DNA of 64,000 bases. Origin: Nectonema munidae (Eukaryota > Nematomorpha > Nectonematoida > Nectonematidae). How positions within the stretch are numbered: the first letter of the stretch is position 1; each line of letters opens with the position of its first letter. Below, in pieces: positions 11,260-22,883 of the stretch. A program made the position numbers and the translations under genes. Location: positions 252,001 through 316,000 of the forward strand of contig JAUIRK010000947.1 of the NCBI GenBank assembly GCA_030549495.1, read 5' to 3'. The notes under the pieces were generated by a model. That model was not told the origin of the DNA and made no database searches. It was given only the letters and a program-made list of their open reading frames with translations.

Positions 11260-13272
11260 TTGAATGTACAGAGTCTTCCGAGTAAGTATGATAGTTTATC
11301 AGTATTAGTTAACAGTTTGAACTCTCTTTGTGACAGAAAGGTCAGTGTAATTGCACTCCAGGAAACTTGGACTAAACCAATTTTTAGTAATTTGTTCAAA
11401 TTATCTAATTATAATTTATGCTTGAAGGAGGGCTTTCTTTCTACTCACTCTGGGCTTGGTTTTTACATCAATAAAAATATTAACACTAGAATTTTCAACC
11501 CTATTAATTGTGATGGTTCCTCTTTTGCAGTACCTCCTTTGAAATCTTTTTTTTGGAATATTCATCTGGTGTAAGAAAAATATATATTCACAATATTTAT
11601 CGGCCTCCTCGGAAAGATTCAGAAAATATCGATTTGTTTTTTACAGAATTTTCTTCATTTCTCTCTTTTCTCAATCAACGTGATGATAACATTTTAGTCA
11701 GTGACTTCAATTTTGATCTTTTAAAAATCAATAGTTGTAAATCTACTGAGGATTTCATAAATATTATTTTATCATATTCTTATCAACCCCTAATTTTTGA
11801 TGTTACGCGTTTTGAAAGTGGTACCCTACTAGATAATTTTTTTCATGAGTACAGATAACAAAAGGTTTAAGTCTATTGTTATTGATAATCATATATCAGA
11901 TCATTTTCCTATCTTACTATGTCTTACCCATTTTAAATAAAATGTAAAAACGTATTTTGACAAGTTTAATCTTGAATCATTTGAAAGTTTTGTTGTTAAT
12001 TTTGATTGGTTTGCTTACTTAAAAAACTATTTAGACTATCCTGATTTATATTTTGAACTTTTAAAAAACAAGTTGAAGTATTATGTTAATATATCAAAAG
12101 AAAGATTTGAAATTATAAAAATGGATAAATATTCCTTCTCATTCAATCCTTGGTTAACACCTGAAATCCTTAAATCATTGAAAATAAGGGATAAGCTCTT
12201 TAAAAAGCTTAAAAAAAATAATAATGATCTTTTACTTAAATAGAAATTTTTGTTTTATAGAAACAAATTAAAAGTGTTAATAAAAAGTTTGAAAGTGAAA
12301 TATTATGAAAAGTTGTTTGATTCAAATGATGATATGAAAACTATGTGGAAAAAGTTAAATAGTTGCATTGGTAAAGGTGATGAAAACAAAATAACAATAC
12401 GTGATGGAAAAGATGTTTTTTCTAATATTGAAGATTTAATTGATAAGTTTAGCAAATATAGTGCTCCTAAAAATGAAGATGTGCATAGTTCTTCTAATAA
12501 CTTTCATTCATACTTATCGAAAATAATAAGTAATTTTTCTTTCACAAAAATAACATTGAATGAGGTAATTAACTCTGTTTCCAATATAAAGCCCAGTAAA
12601 GTAACTGATATTTTTGGACTTTAAGCATAGACTTAAAAAGTCCTTTAGATGTTCTAGCTAGATTTTTCTTATATGGATTTAATTCTTGTCTTGAATTTGG
12701 GGTTTTTCCTAAAGTGTTCAAATATATTAAGGTGATTCAAGTTAGTAAAAGTAAATCCAATGACTCCATTGATAACTTTAGACCCATATCTATCATTCCA
12801 ATTATTTCAAAAGTTTTTAAGAAAGTCCTTTATTCTCAGTTATTCATTTACTTTAATCCTCTCATATATGAGTTTCAGTTCGGATTTCGTAGAAATTACT
12901 CTGCATCTTTGCTTCACTCATATTTCATTAATAAAATACAGTATTATTTAGATTCAAAGTTACTTTCAAACTAAATTACTATGGCCTTGATAACTTGCCC
13001 CTCAACTTTTTTTCTTCATATACGATTGATCGTGTACAATCAGTTAACATAGATGACTGTTCGCATCTTTAATTAGGATTGAATCAGGCGTGCCTCAAAG
13101 TTCTATACTCGGGCCAATTTTATTTTCTATTTACATAAATGATATAGAAAAATGTGATTTTCAGATTCGTTTTTTCTTATATGCTGATGAGCTCACCCAA
13201 GCTCAACTTTTTCTCATAATGGTATTGAAAAAGCTATTCTTCAAAAAATGTGGAAATAAGTTTAAACCATAG
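11260..13272 (+). pseudogene. LINE-A ORF2 (AP-endonuclease + reverse transcriptase), broken
   Basis: Decayed polyprotein of a non-LTR retrotransposon. The endonuclease part shows MNVQSL and ALQETW near the start, NIYRPP near 11603, SDFNFDLL (GDFN-like) near 11702 and ISDHFPILL near 11898; these are the blocks of the APE-type endonuclease. The reverse transcriptase part shows FRPISIIPIISK near 12777, FQFGFRRNYS near 12873, GVPQSSILGPILFSIYIND near 13087 and LYADELT at the catalytic site. The last changes the usual Tyr-Ala-Asp-Asp to Ala-Asp-Glu. The frames switch several times (11260, 11553, 12250, 12714 and 13090 start successive segments). The 3' third of the RT and the 3' UTR are missing or fused to the repeat at 13237-13372. 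It fits the Jockey/CR1 assemblage; the exact clade is unresolved. Confidence 0.75.
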
Positions 13273-13372
13273 TAAATAAGATTTTCTAAAAGTTTCATCA
13301 TAAATCTTCATGTAGATTTTTTTAATTCGATAAAATCACTTTTTTCTAGTTTTTTTATTTTATCCGACATGT
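13237..13372. repeat. segment shared (inverted) with 28555-28690
   Basis: About 135 bases match the reverse complement of 28555-28690 at what looks like about 90% identity. At 28.6 kb the segment lies just inside the terminal sequence of the second MULE copy. Here it directly follows the LINE-A RT frame. It may be the damaged left TIR of that MULE, or LINE sequence present in both places. Confidence 0.75.
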
Positions 13373-13440
13373 TTTTTAAATTATTTATCAATCTTTTAAA
13401 GGCAACTTTTTTTAACATTTAATTTTTAAAAGGACCAAGG

Positions 13441-14344
13441 TAGGTAGGTATGTATGTAGGTAGAGATATCAAAGCACTTTCCAAATTTAATCGATGTGCT
13501 TGCAAATTGCTTGATGGGGGTTGAAGAGAAGAATGCAAAGAAGAATGTTAGGAGTATTCTAGAAATAATAAATATATATAGAGAAGGATAATCGGTTTTA
13601 TTGTGGGCTGAGGTGAAGGATGGGTTCAATAGTGCCTATCAAGGCGGAGAGTAAGTTTAAGAGTTCTGGGTAAGTAATGATGTCGCTTAGATTAGTGGGA
13701 AAGTGGCCAAGGGTTGAGGCGCATGCATTGATAAGTTTGTGTCGGTGTGAGATGAAGAATGGGCAAAGGAAGGCGAGGTGATATGGTGTTTCGAAAAGTG
13801 CTTTGCAGAACCGACACGTCATGTTGTCTGAGAGTTTAATGCGAAAAAAGTAGGTTTTGTAGGGTCAATGACCCGAGAGCCACCTAATAATAGATCTCGA
13901 TGGAGTGTATTTGTGCGAAGCCCAAGATTGGTGTATGGTATTGATGTTTGATATGTGCGAAAGCAGGGTGTTTGTGGAGTTGGTGAGGGAGTTTTGCCAT
14001 TGGTTTTGAGTGGGCATGGAAATGTTGCGCAGTAAGACGTTGGGGTGTACTGAGGTCAAATGTGTTATGCAGGGTCTTGATAAAGTTCTTTTGGCGAGAT
14101 GGTCAACATGCAGGTTTTCATGTATGTTGGAGTGAGCGGGGCACCAGAAAATGGAGACAGTGAAAAGAGTTGAGAGGAGTCGTAGTTTTGAGAACAAGAT
14201 GGAAGCAAAGAAAGAACGTTTTTGATAAGGTGTAGATCGCGCGTGATGTTCAAGGAGTCTGTATAGAAATGAATATGAGTGAAACGTGTGAAGGTATTGA
14301 TGTGTTGTGTGATCTGATCGCATGAGGCGATTAAAGCTTGACAT
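13441..14344 (-). mobile_element. LINE-B 3' fragment with RNase H domain, 12-bp TSD
   Basis: A 5'-truncated non-LTR retrotransposon inserted on the minus strand. The identical 12-mer AAAGGACCAAGG flanks it at 13429-13440 and 14345-14356. The coding part reads an RNase H domain: FYTDSL with the catalytic Asp near 14265, then after a frameshift FWCPAHSNIHENLHVDHLAK, which matches the family's W-x-P-G-H-S-G-I-x-G-N-E-x-A-D-x-L-A-K block with some substitutions. An in-frame TGA at 13865-13867 separates this from a C-terminal segment with CRFC and a following HLAFLCP, a Cys/His cluster typical of I/R1-like LINEs that carry RNase H. The 3' end is a short tetranucleotide array (TACC units on the minus strand, 13441-13464). 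It is preceded by GAAAGTGCTTTGATATCTC, which is also found at the 3' end of the SINE at 28961-29148. Confidence 0.85.
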
Positions 14345-14356
14345 AAAGGACCAAGG

Positions 14357-14683
14357 AAGAATATAAAATTATTTATTTCTTTTATAACAATGTATTTTAA
14401 AATCTAGTTTTTACTTTTAATAAAGTATCTAGTTTTAAAAAATTATATTTGAGAAAGTATTTTGTGTTCTTCACTTTTAATAGTTTTCCTTTTTAATTCT
14501 TATAGATTAAATTTTAAGTTAAAGACATATTGTACCAAGCCAGCTATGCTTTTCTATCTTTTCTATATATCTTATAAACACATAATGTGTTAATAATATA
14601 CAGTTTTACATACAAACCATTGATAGATCCTATATTAATTAGCTTGTTTCATATTATCATCTTCATTGCTATCCTACTCATTC
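14357..14683. other. AT-rich spacer between LINE-B and MULE-1
   Basis: No frame or repeat recognised. It may belong to an older element, possibly MULE-2, into which both neighbours inserted. Confidence 0.35.
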
Positions 14684-14954
14684 GGGCGTGACTAATTTGT
14701 GCCAACCTCAATTTTTTAGTGCCAACCTCAAGAAAACTTTATTTTTAACACATAATTTTAATCTTATATATTAAATAATACTTTAAAACTAATATTCATT
14801 TAATTTCAAGAATGTTCTTTGCTTCAATTTTTTTTAATACTAATTAATAATGTTTTTTTCAAGTTTTTTGATTTTTTCAGGCATTTTTATACAAACTTAA
14901 CAATTCAACTAAAATTTAAATGCTCCTTCGTTTCGGTTATAATCGGAATTACAA
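14684..14954. repeat. MULE-1 left terminal inverted repeat
   Basis: Inverted match to 21208-21472. It contains two close copies of GTGCCAACCTCA-type motif near the outer end (14700 and 14720), possibly transposase binding sites. Confidence 0.9.
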
Positions 14955-15387
14955 AATTTATAGTAATATTTTAAAATACATATTTTAATGAATTTTATAA
15001 AAATTATAATTTATGTATTACTTTTGTAGTATGTTTTCCAATTCTTTATTAATATTCGCGTTGATTTTGATAATTCGAATATTAAAAAAAGTAGATTTAT
15101 TAAATTTGTTTCTTTTTAAGTAATTCTTTATAAATCTATCTCAATTATACTCTTCTTTATCTATTAGAAAACTTTTACCTTCTACCTGAGTTCAGCCTAT
15201 TTTAAGAGTTATCAGTTTTTATTAAATATAAAAAATTTGCATAGTTATTAGTAAATAATAGTTTTTTTGTACATAATACTTCAGATTTTTTTATATAAAG
15301 GTACGTTATGGTGTTATCATTTAGTAGGCACACTTGCTGCTTTGTGACGAGAGGAGGTTTGATGTTTATCTAAATCCACTATTTGAC

Positions 15388-15631
15388 CAGGGCGGATCTA
15401 GATGATAATAATTTACTCAAACGAGATTTAAAATTTTTTCTTTAAAATAAATTTTCTTTGTTAATGAATGCGTACCTATTATTTGTATTACATAAGCAAC
15501 ATTTACATATTTCATGTTATGGTTCTTTAATACAACTCTTCCTTCACAAAATGAAAGTAATTCTGTTTGAACTACACACTGATATTCTTAAAAATCGGTA
15601 AGGGAAAAGAAGACCCCCTGGATCCCTGCTG
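15388..15631. mobile_element. hAT-like MITE (244 bp) nested in MULE-1
   Basis: Left end CAGGGCGGATCTAGATG; right end reverse complement CAGCAGGGATCCAGGGGG. The flanking octamers TATTTGAC (15380-15387) and TATCTGAC (15632-15639) differ at one base, as expected for an aged 8-bp hAT target duplication. No coding capacity. The ends resemble those of the MITE at 60854-61127. Confidence 0.6.
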
Positions 15632-16510
15632 TATCTGACTAACTCTTTAAACGTTGTATCGTATGAATGCATAACATAAAAAAAAGTTGGTACAAATGCA
15701 TAACAAAAAAAAATTCTACAAATACTTAGCTCTATATAAATGTTATTTATCCATTTTTAGGTGTAATTGAACAATTCCAGATTGTTTTAAATCTTTCTCA
15801 GAACGGACAGTTGAAAAATAAAATTTAAGAGGAATGTACCAAAGGTTAAGTTGAAGAAAGAAAATTCGATATTTACGTTTCAATAAGCGATTTGAACTTT
15901 GTTTTTTTTAAATAAATTTAAGTTTTATTTAATTCCTATTAACATAACATTTCAAAAATTAATATGCTAGCAATTTAAATCGACATCTGAATTTTTTACA
16001 GATGAATCTTGTTTTCGGTTTATTTAATCAATAGTGATACAAATGGATCCCGTCTCATTAAGAAAATTTTTTACAATCTTAACTCAATAAAAATCAAAAG
16101 GAAATAAATATACACAAATATATCAATGTTATCCTTAAAGTTGATGTTTCTCACAAATTTTGATAAAGAGTTTTATATAACAAGATAAATTGTAATATTT
16201 TTAATGAAGTTATATTCAATATATTTCTTGATATATGAAATATAATTATATATATCATCGTCACATATTTTGATATCTTTCAAAACCTCAAGAGGTGGAA
16301 CACGGGAGACAACCCCTCAAATTTTTTGTTATCTTCTGAAATGTCAAAAGGATGAAGATATGCGACAAAAAAAGTATTTTATGCATTCAATAAACAGAAT
16401 TTAATGAGAGAAGAAAATATCAAAAAATAATGGATTAATATAGCAAATTATTAATTAGCTCGCCTCTTTATTTTTCGTGGGATGCTCAAAGTTTTTCTTT
16501 TTTCCGGTTT

Positions 16511-17980
16511 TCAAGCAACGTTAGGAGACTTTTTTAGCATTAATTTCTTATTAGTTGAAGATGTAAGTTTTTCTGAATTATTGTTTAAAAATTTTTGAAA
16601 ATATTCCTCCTGATCATTCTTGCTCATATCCCATTCTAGTTTTGTAAACACTTTGAATTGAGAACTTTCTGAAATTTTAAGGTCTCCATACCCAAACAAG
16701 GCATATTTAACTAAATATTCTTGATATTTTACTTCACTGTGTAAACTTTCAATCAGATCAATCAGTTTTTTACTTTTCCACTCTATATTTGATTTTAAAA
16801 CATTATTAATAACTTCACAATTATTATTCTTCCAATTTTTAGGAACAATTCCTCTTTTTTGTTTAGGTTCAAAAATGTAGTTTTGGATTACTGGTATAAG
16901 ATTTCCTTTCAAGTATTTACCTATCGTTTTCGAGTATTGACCGATTATTTTCTGTTTAAATCAATGTAGTTTTGAGCATTAGTCAAACCTGAATCTCCTA
17001 AAAAGCGAATTTAAGAATTTTTTACTATTTTTATCATCCATGCCTATTTTATTTTTAACATATCTCAATATATTCTTTTCTAGTTGCCTATGACATAATA
17101 CTAAGGGTACATCGGGAAAAAACAATTTGATTGCTTTAATTATCGCTTTTTCTTGATCACTGCCCAAAACTAAATCATCTAAAGATAATTCCAATTTGAC
17201 ATTTTTAAATATTATAGATAAATGAGAAAAAAATTTGGAATAAGATTCAAATTTCCCATCCCAATGTAAAAATAATGGACCAAGAAAAATTGGACAGATT
17301 TCTGTGAATTTTCTTTTTAAATCCCCATCATTGAAAACAGTGTCTGTCACAAAATAGGGACCTAAATTAAATGTCCTATCAATTCCCAAAATAGTTGATC
17401 CAGAAGAAATAGATTTTTTTATATGTAACAATTGTGTATCTGTATAGCAAATAAGGCAAGGAAGCCCGCGTGAAGTTATATTCATTTCCTTTATAAAAGG
17501 ATGTCCAGCAGTCATCATTGTAATAATATTTTGAATGCTATCTGCAATATTGTTGTTATAAATAAAAGATGAATTTGCTTTTTCTTTGTTGTATTTCAGG
17601 TTACGAATATACTTTGAATCCCTCAGGGGTTCACTTTCAGAATCAAAATAACTGTATATTTTTTACAAGACTTGATCGTTTCTAACTGAGACAAAGCATG
17701 TTTTTTTGTTACTACACTTGTTCTAATATATTCTTGATTTGTTTTGGCATTACCATGATGTGAGACTGTAGTCGGTTTAAATCCTATATATTCCCACAGA
17801 TATTTTTGGTCTTCATTATTCTTATAGTTTTCAATCCATGAAATTCTTCTCCTATAATCAATCTTGCGCTTTAGATTTGAATAATAATGTACTAATACAA
17901 CAATTTCTTCTTTTTTTGGTTGAGGGTTTAATGGAATAAATTTGTTATTATGTATCTTAACAAAAATATTTTTTCTTTTT
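16511..17980 (-). pseudogene. MULE-1 transposase (MULE DDE), broken
   Basis: In intact relatives this protein cuts and joins the element ends in the nucleus. The catalytic triad of the MULE family can be placed. First Asp: GIDRTFNLGPYF, near 17381. Second Asp: LGSDQEKAIIKAIKLFFPD, near 17155, followed by VLCHRQLEKNI. Glu: NNNCEVINNVLK, near 16815. Upstream, about 17520-17980, an N-terminal part reads LWEYIGFKPTTVSHHGNAK in another frame. The clear frame runs 17518 to 16979; stops follow, and the same frame reopens at 16912-16511. The GIDRTF Arg replaces the more usual Gly seen as GIDGTF in the second copy. A frameshift separates the transposase from the upstream OTU frame, so it is unclear whether the original was one fusion protein or two ORFs. 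It is inactive as it stands. Confidence 0.8.
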
Positions 17981-17982
17981 TT

Positions 17983-19230
17983 TTAAAATATATGTTCGTT
18001 GTTTTTTCTTATGAACTCCATTTTTTGCGAATTTTGAGTCCAAGCACCACAAACATCAAAAAAACCTTTCTTAAAGTTATCTTGTCTAGCGATATAATAC
18101 TTATTTTCCAAAAATTTAGAAACATTTTTGTTAAAGCATTCCAAGGGTGAAACCAGTCTTTTCACTATTTGATTACTAGATAAAAACCTGTTATTTAGTG
18201 GTTTTATAAGACTATCAATTCGTGAGGGTAACATTTTTAAAGTATTAGATTTACTACTTTCTGATAGGTTTTGACAGTAGTCATGTTCTTTCAGGAAAAA
18301 ATTAGGAAAACTTGTACAGCTAGTTTCATTAATGTCACTTTCTATTTCTTTTGGACATGAAAATTTAGAATTCTCAGTTAAATATTTAGAAAAATTTGGA
18401 TTACCCATGAGAACAATATTTTCAACTATCAATACAAAATGATTTGGTGTCCAAAATTTAGGTTTAATCAGGCCTAATCTGCTCCATAAAATATTTATAG
18501 TATTTTTGCTGCTTTTACACTCAAGAGGCTCAAATGTGGTATTCAAGATTTGGGCAGTTTTAACTGTTTTTGTATAAATTTGGAGATAAACACTTCTTAT
18601 ATTATGACCTATTGCAGAAGCTGCTACTTTCATTGTATAAGCAGATAACCATGAATAGTTCACGCAGCAGTTGCGTAATTCGTCTTGAATGAGAAGAGAA
18701 GCATATTCTATATTTTAATTTATCTGACAAATTTTGTATTTTTGAAAGTTAGAAATAAATTCTATAGAGGTTATTATCAGTCTTAAATATAATGATAACG
18801 TCTCATCACCCTTAAGAAAAATAGAAAGGCAATTAAAAAAACAGTTGCCATTTCCTGTAGACTTGATAGTTTTGAATCCTGTCTTAAAATCCGTTTTACG
18901 TAAAGTATCTAAGGAATTAAAATCAATCTCTACATCCTTGAAAGATTTAAAGTCAATATTTGAAGATTTGCTCCTTAAAAATATTTTTTCTATACTTGCT
19001 GCTTCTTGACTTCTATTGATGTCAAATGCTTTACTTAATCTTTCTAGAGCTTTTGAAAAATCGTATTTCCCATTTTCAGTTTTACATAAAGAGCAAATAA
19101 AAGGCAATGCGGAATCAAAAACATGAATTTCATAATCATAAATATTTTCACATTTTAAATAAAAATAAGATAAACAATTATAACACTTTATAGATTTCCT
19201 TTGTATAATAAATAACTTTACAATTTTCAC
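17983..19230 (-). pseudogene. MULE-1 zinc-finger + OTU cysteine-protease protein, one in-frame stop
   Basis: The N-terminal part has paired cysteines (KCYNC, then YLKCENI, then FICSLC), as in the second half of a PHD-type finger, with the usual His replaced. About 100 residues on comes an OTU (ovarian tumour) domain of the deubiquitinase superfamily. Its nucleophile loop reads STGNGNCFFNCLSIFL (Cys near 18842), with the usual Asp of D-G-N-C changed to Asn. It continues with GDETLSLYLRLI, WLSAYTMKVAASAIGHNI and the catalytic-His block FWTPNHFVLIV (His near 18440). The frame runs from 19230 to 17983 and is broken only by a TAA at 18715-18717. The MULE transposase follows on the same strand, and the same order occurs in MULE-2. 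Its role in the element is unknown. OTU proteases cleave ubiquitin-like conjugates, so protection of the transposase or host manipulation is a guess. Confidence 0.75.
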
Positions 19231-21207
19231 ATGAAAGATTCATTTGTATCTAAATTAAAAAAATATGTAAAATAACATTATTTTAAATTTATTGAACAGC
19301 CAAAGATAAATATAGTTAATGCCATTATAGCAATATCACCAACTAATTAATTAATTAACGCACCAACTATAATTATTTTTAGTTTAATTTATATACGTTT
19401 TTTAAAAGAACAGGTTTTATTTTTGATTAACTTCAGACGAAAAAAATTAACGAATCCTTTGGTTATAATCAGTCACTGAATTATTTAAAAGCAGATGCAT
19501 ACAAATTTTTTTCATAACATAATTTTTATAAAATAAAATTTGTTTCTTTTGATAAAAGAAAATTTCAAAGGTTAATGAAATGAATATAAACTATTCCGAT
19601 CTTTTAGCTTTATTTCATTCTATTTAGTTTAAAACGTTGATAAATATCATATTATGTTTAATTTATTTGAAAAAATAAGTTTTGTAAAAGTTTTGAGATC
19701 TTGGTTTATTTTAATTTTTCAACTAAAATAAAAGGTAAATAAATATTTTTCATTCTGAATAGTTAAAAAATATTAAAATACATTGCATTATTTCTAATTT
19801 TTTGAAATACTTCAGGATTGTTTATTTCGGCAAAAAATGACACCCAAAAATATAGATACGAATCAATAGAGTATTAGTTATAATAAATATATGGGTTTCG
19901 TGAATTTGTTAAATCAGTATATACTTCAGACCGATTTTCAATAAGGTTTTATGGCTAAATTATGATTGGATTAAATCCAATTATGGTGGAGAATAAGATT
20001 ATACTAAACCAAATCTCATAAATCCTTAGCCACTCTTTGTGAAAATTTAATTTAGACAAAAATCACTTAATATTGAGAACAATATAAAATGGCATGGACG
20101 ACAATGCAAAGCACACACAGAAATTTGAAAGATATTAGCTTAGCAATATCTAGCAATTAGCTTAGATATTAAATATTTCAAAAAATAAAATAATACCGTG
20201 TTTAGATTTGTAAATTCATTATATTTTTATTGTATTTCAACTCTCAATTGTTTGTGTCAAAACTTACATTTATGTCACGTTAATTGTTAACATCGACAAA
20301 TAAATTTTCCAAAGTTTTATATTAATTCCTTGCCCTTGTCGTAGATAACTTATTGAATTATCTGAATTTTACAATAAAAAATCTACGCTGGTAAAAATAG
20401 AAGTAGCTTGCATCGAATAGATTTTATTAATTGTCGGTATCTAAGGGATGAATAATCTTCCATACCTGGACAATGGGAAGAATTATTACAATCGGTATTC
20501 GATAGTTGTCTCAAAAGAACAAATTAACTTTTGATTAATTTTTGTGCCATAAGAATTATATGTATAAAATTTGGCTTTTTATCACACAGACTTAATATGG
20601 CTTAAAAGCTTAATACTTTGGCTAAAATCAATCGTTACTGGAAATTTTGCATTGTATTTAATTAAATATAGAGAGTTTGTATTTTTTTCGAAAAAAATAG
20701 GAAATTTATGTAAAAAATTGAAAAAAGAAAATCTATTTTTTTATTGATATTAACAACATATTTTGAAGTTATTAGGAAAAAAACTTATAAATATAATTTA
20801 AAATGTCAATATATATTAATTAATCTAAAGGAGAAACTTTATTAGGTTTTGGCATTGTTAAACGCCTATATATTAACAACAAAGAAAAAATTATCTCTTT
20901 ATTTTCTATAAATTATTTGCTTATATTATCTATCACAATTTTACGAATTTTGAAAATTTTATCATAAAAAAATTCCAACAAAAATTGTTTAATGTTTAAA
21001 ATTTTATTTAAAATAATAATATTGTTAAATCATAGTTAATCTGTTCGTTACATCAATTAAATTATTTATTCACTAACCAATATAATGTTAGAAAATAAGG
21101 TCATGAAATTTAGAAATTATAAATGAGTTATAATCACAACAAATATTATTAGATAAGAAAAAAGATAGTATTTATTATTAAAAGTTAATTTGAAAGCCTT
21201 ACTAATT
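19231..21207. other. MULE-1 5' non-coding interior
   Basis: AT-rich interior between the coding region and the right TIR. No frame is recognised; it presumably holds the element's promoter, which I cannot delimit. Confidence 0.45.
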
Positions 21208-21472
21208 TTGAAATTCCGATTATAAACGAAGGAGCATTTAAATTTTAGTTGAATTGTTAAGTTTGTATAAAAATGCCTGAAAAAATCAAAAAACTTAAAA
21301 AAACATTATTAATTAGTATTAAAAAAAATTGAAGCAAAGAAAATTCTTGAAATTAAATGAATATTAGTTTTAAAGTATTATTTAATAAATAAGATTAAAA
21401 TTATGTGTTTAAAAAAAAGTTTTCTTGAGGTTGGCACTAAAAAATTGAGGTTGGCACAAATTAGTCACGCCC
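21208..21472. repeat. MULE-1 right terminal inverted repeat
   Basis: Inverted match to 14684-14954. The outer end is GGCACAAATTAGTCACGCCC, next to CATTCGGG. Confidence 0.9.
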
Positions 21473-22883
21473 CATTCGGGCTTTTCTTTCCCTTTCCCAT
21501 TCTTTTCTTTGACTTAAGAAAGTAGCTTTAAGACCACTGACATATTTCTTAAATAAATACTCGTAAAAAAGTGCATTTGTAATACCTGATAAAAAATATT
21601 TAATTAACATATTTGATTTTGTTGAAAAACTTACAATTATATTCCCAATCAGTTAGATTTTAATAGCTTGGTCCTTCACTGAAATGGCAATACTAAGCAT
21701 ACTTTCTATATTCATAACTTGTGTGTTAACATACATATTTCTGTTTATTTAGATTCCAGTAAATTGTTTGTTTGAGTATATATTTTTTCTGCTCTTCAAA
21801 CTAAACGACTTAGGTATCGTTCTAAAGCCCTAAACCGTTCAAAAAATAATATCTGCATTTCTTTTTTGAGTATTCCTCGTTTTAGTGCATCAACCTAGGT
21901 TTACTTCTAGAATTCAGTCGTTGCGAAAATATCAAAATTCGCACAATTTTACGTCCTTGTTTCTACCACATCCGATGCCCTTATATCCTGCAAACTGATT
22001 TGGGTGTTACTTATCTGCATTTTGTTTATTTTAACCGAGTAGATATTACATAGATTTTTTCTTATAATAATAAATAAATATTGTTTAACTTTTTCCTGTC
22101 TTATTGTAAAACTTGTCTGATATTAATTCATCTTTTTATTACCCTCCCTTCCCCCCCCCCCCCCCCTCCCCCTAAAATGTGATGCGTTTTGGGATTACCT
22201 GTTTTTATACATTTATTTTATTAGGTTGTTTTTCTTATATTTTAAATTAAAAACTTATTGGCATTATCTTTATTTTTTATATTGAAACTCCCACCAAACC
22301 CTTCAGAAAATATATAGTCGTGCAAACCCGTGTGGTTTAATCCACAGCAAATCAAACATAGACAAATACACTGCGTATTGATAAATAAAAAATTGACTAA
22401 ATATGTTAAAATATTTTTTTTATTTTATAATATTCGAAAGTTGATTATAAAAATTGTTCCTATAAATAAAAAATGTTATACATTTTTAAATTTTTTACAT
22501 TTTTTTATTTTAATTTAACAAAAAGCATATATATAAAGCGCAGTTTATTGTTTTTAAGTAAAATTAAACAGAAGAAACTACATCATTAAAGAACTGAAAA
22601 TCGCTTTTTGAAAAATATTAAACCAGCATGTTCATATTTTTATAATATATCTTTGTAATAATGTAGTTGAAAGTAATAACTCTTTATTGGAATAATTTAA
22701 CTTTCCTGAGTCAGTTACTTAGATAATAAAAATAGATACCTGTGGAGGCGTGCTTGTAATAATTCTTTACAATTAGTTATAAATGTATTTTTTGATAATA
22801 TATTATAAATTTTGTTGGGTTTTGATATACTTACACTTTAACTTTACTATTTTAGGAGTTTTAACTGTTTTGTTCACTTTAAC
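21473..22883. other. non-coding stretch with poly-C tract
   Basis: No gene recognised. A C run of about 18 lies at 22149-22166. The stretch lies directly upstream of the MULE-2 coding region and may be its 5' part. Confidence 0.4.

Larger units (their letters stand above)
14684..21472 (-). mobile_element. MULE-1: OTU-bearing Mutator-like transposon, about 6.8 kb
   Basis: Long TIRs bound the element: 14684-14954 and 21208-21472 match as inverted repeats over about 265 bases with few differences. The outer ends read GGGCGTGACTAATTTGTGCC. The octamer CATTCGGG occurs at both junctions (14679-14686, overlapping the element's first GGG, and 21473-21480), so the TSD is 5 bp (CATTC) or up to 8 bp depending on where the TIR is taken to start. 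The minus strand encodes a PHD-like zinc finger plus OTU protease part (17983-19230) and a MULE DDE transposase (16511 to about 17980). A 244-bp hAT MITE is nested at 15388-15631. Stops and one frameshift show the copy is dead, but it is structurally almost complete. Confidence 0.85.
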
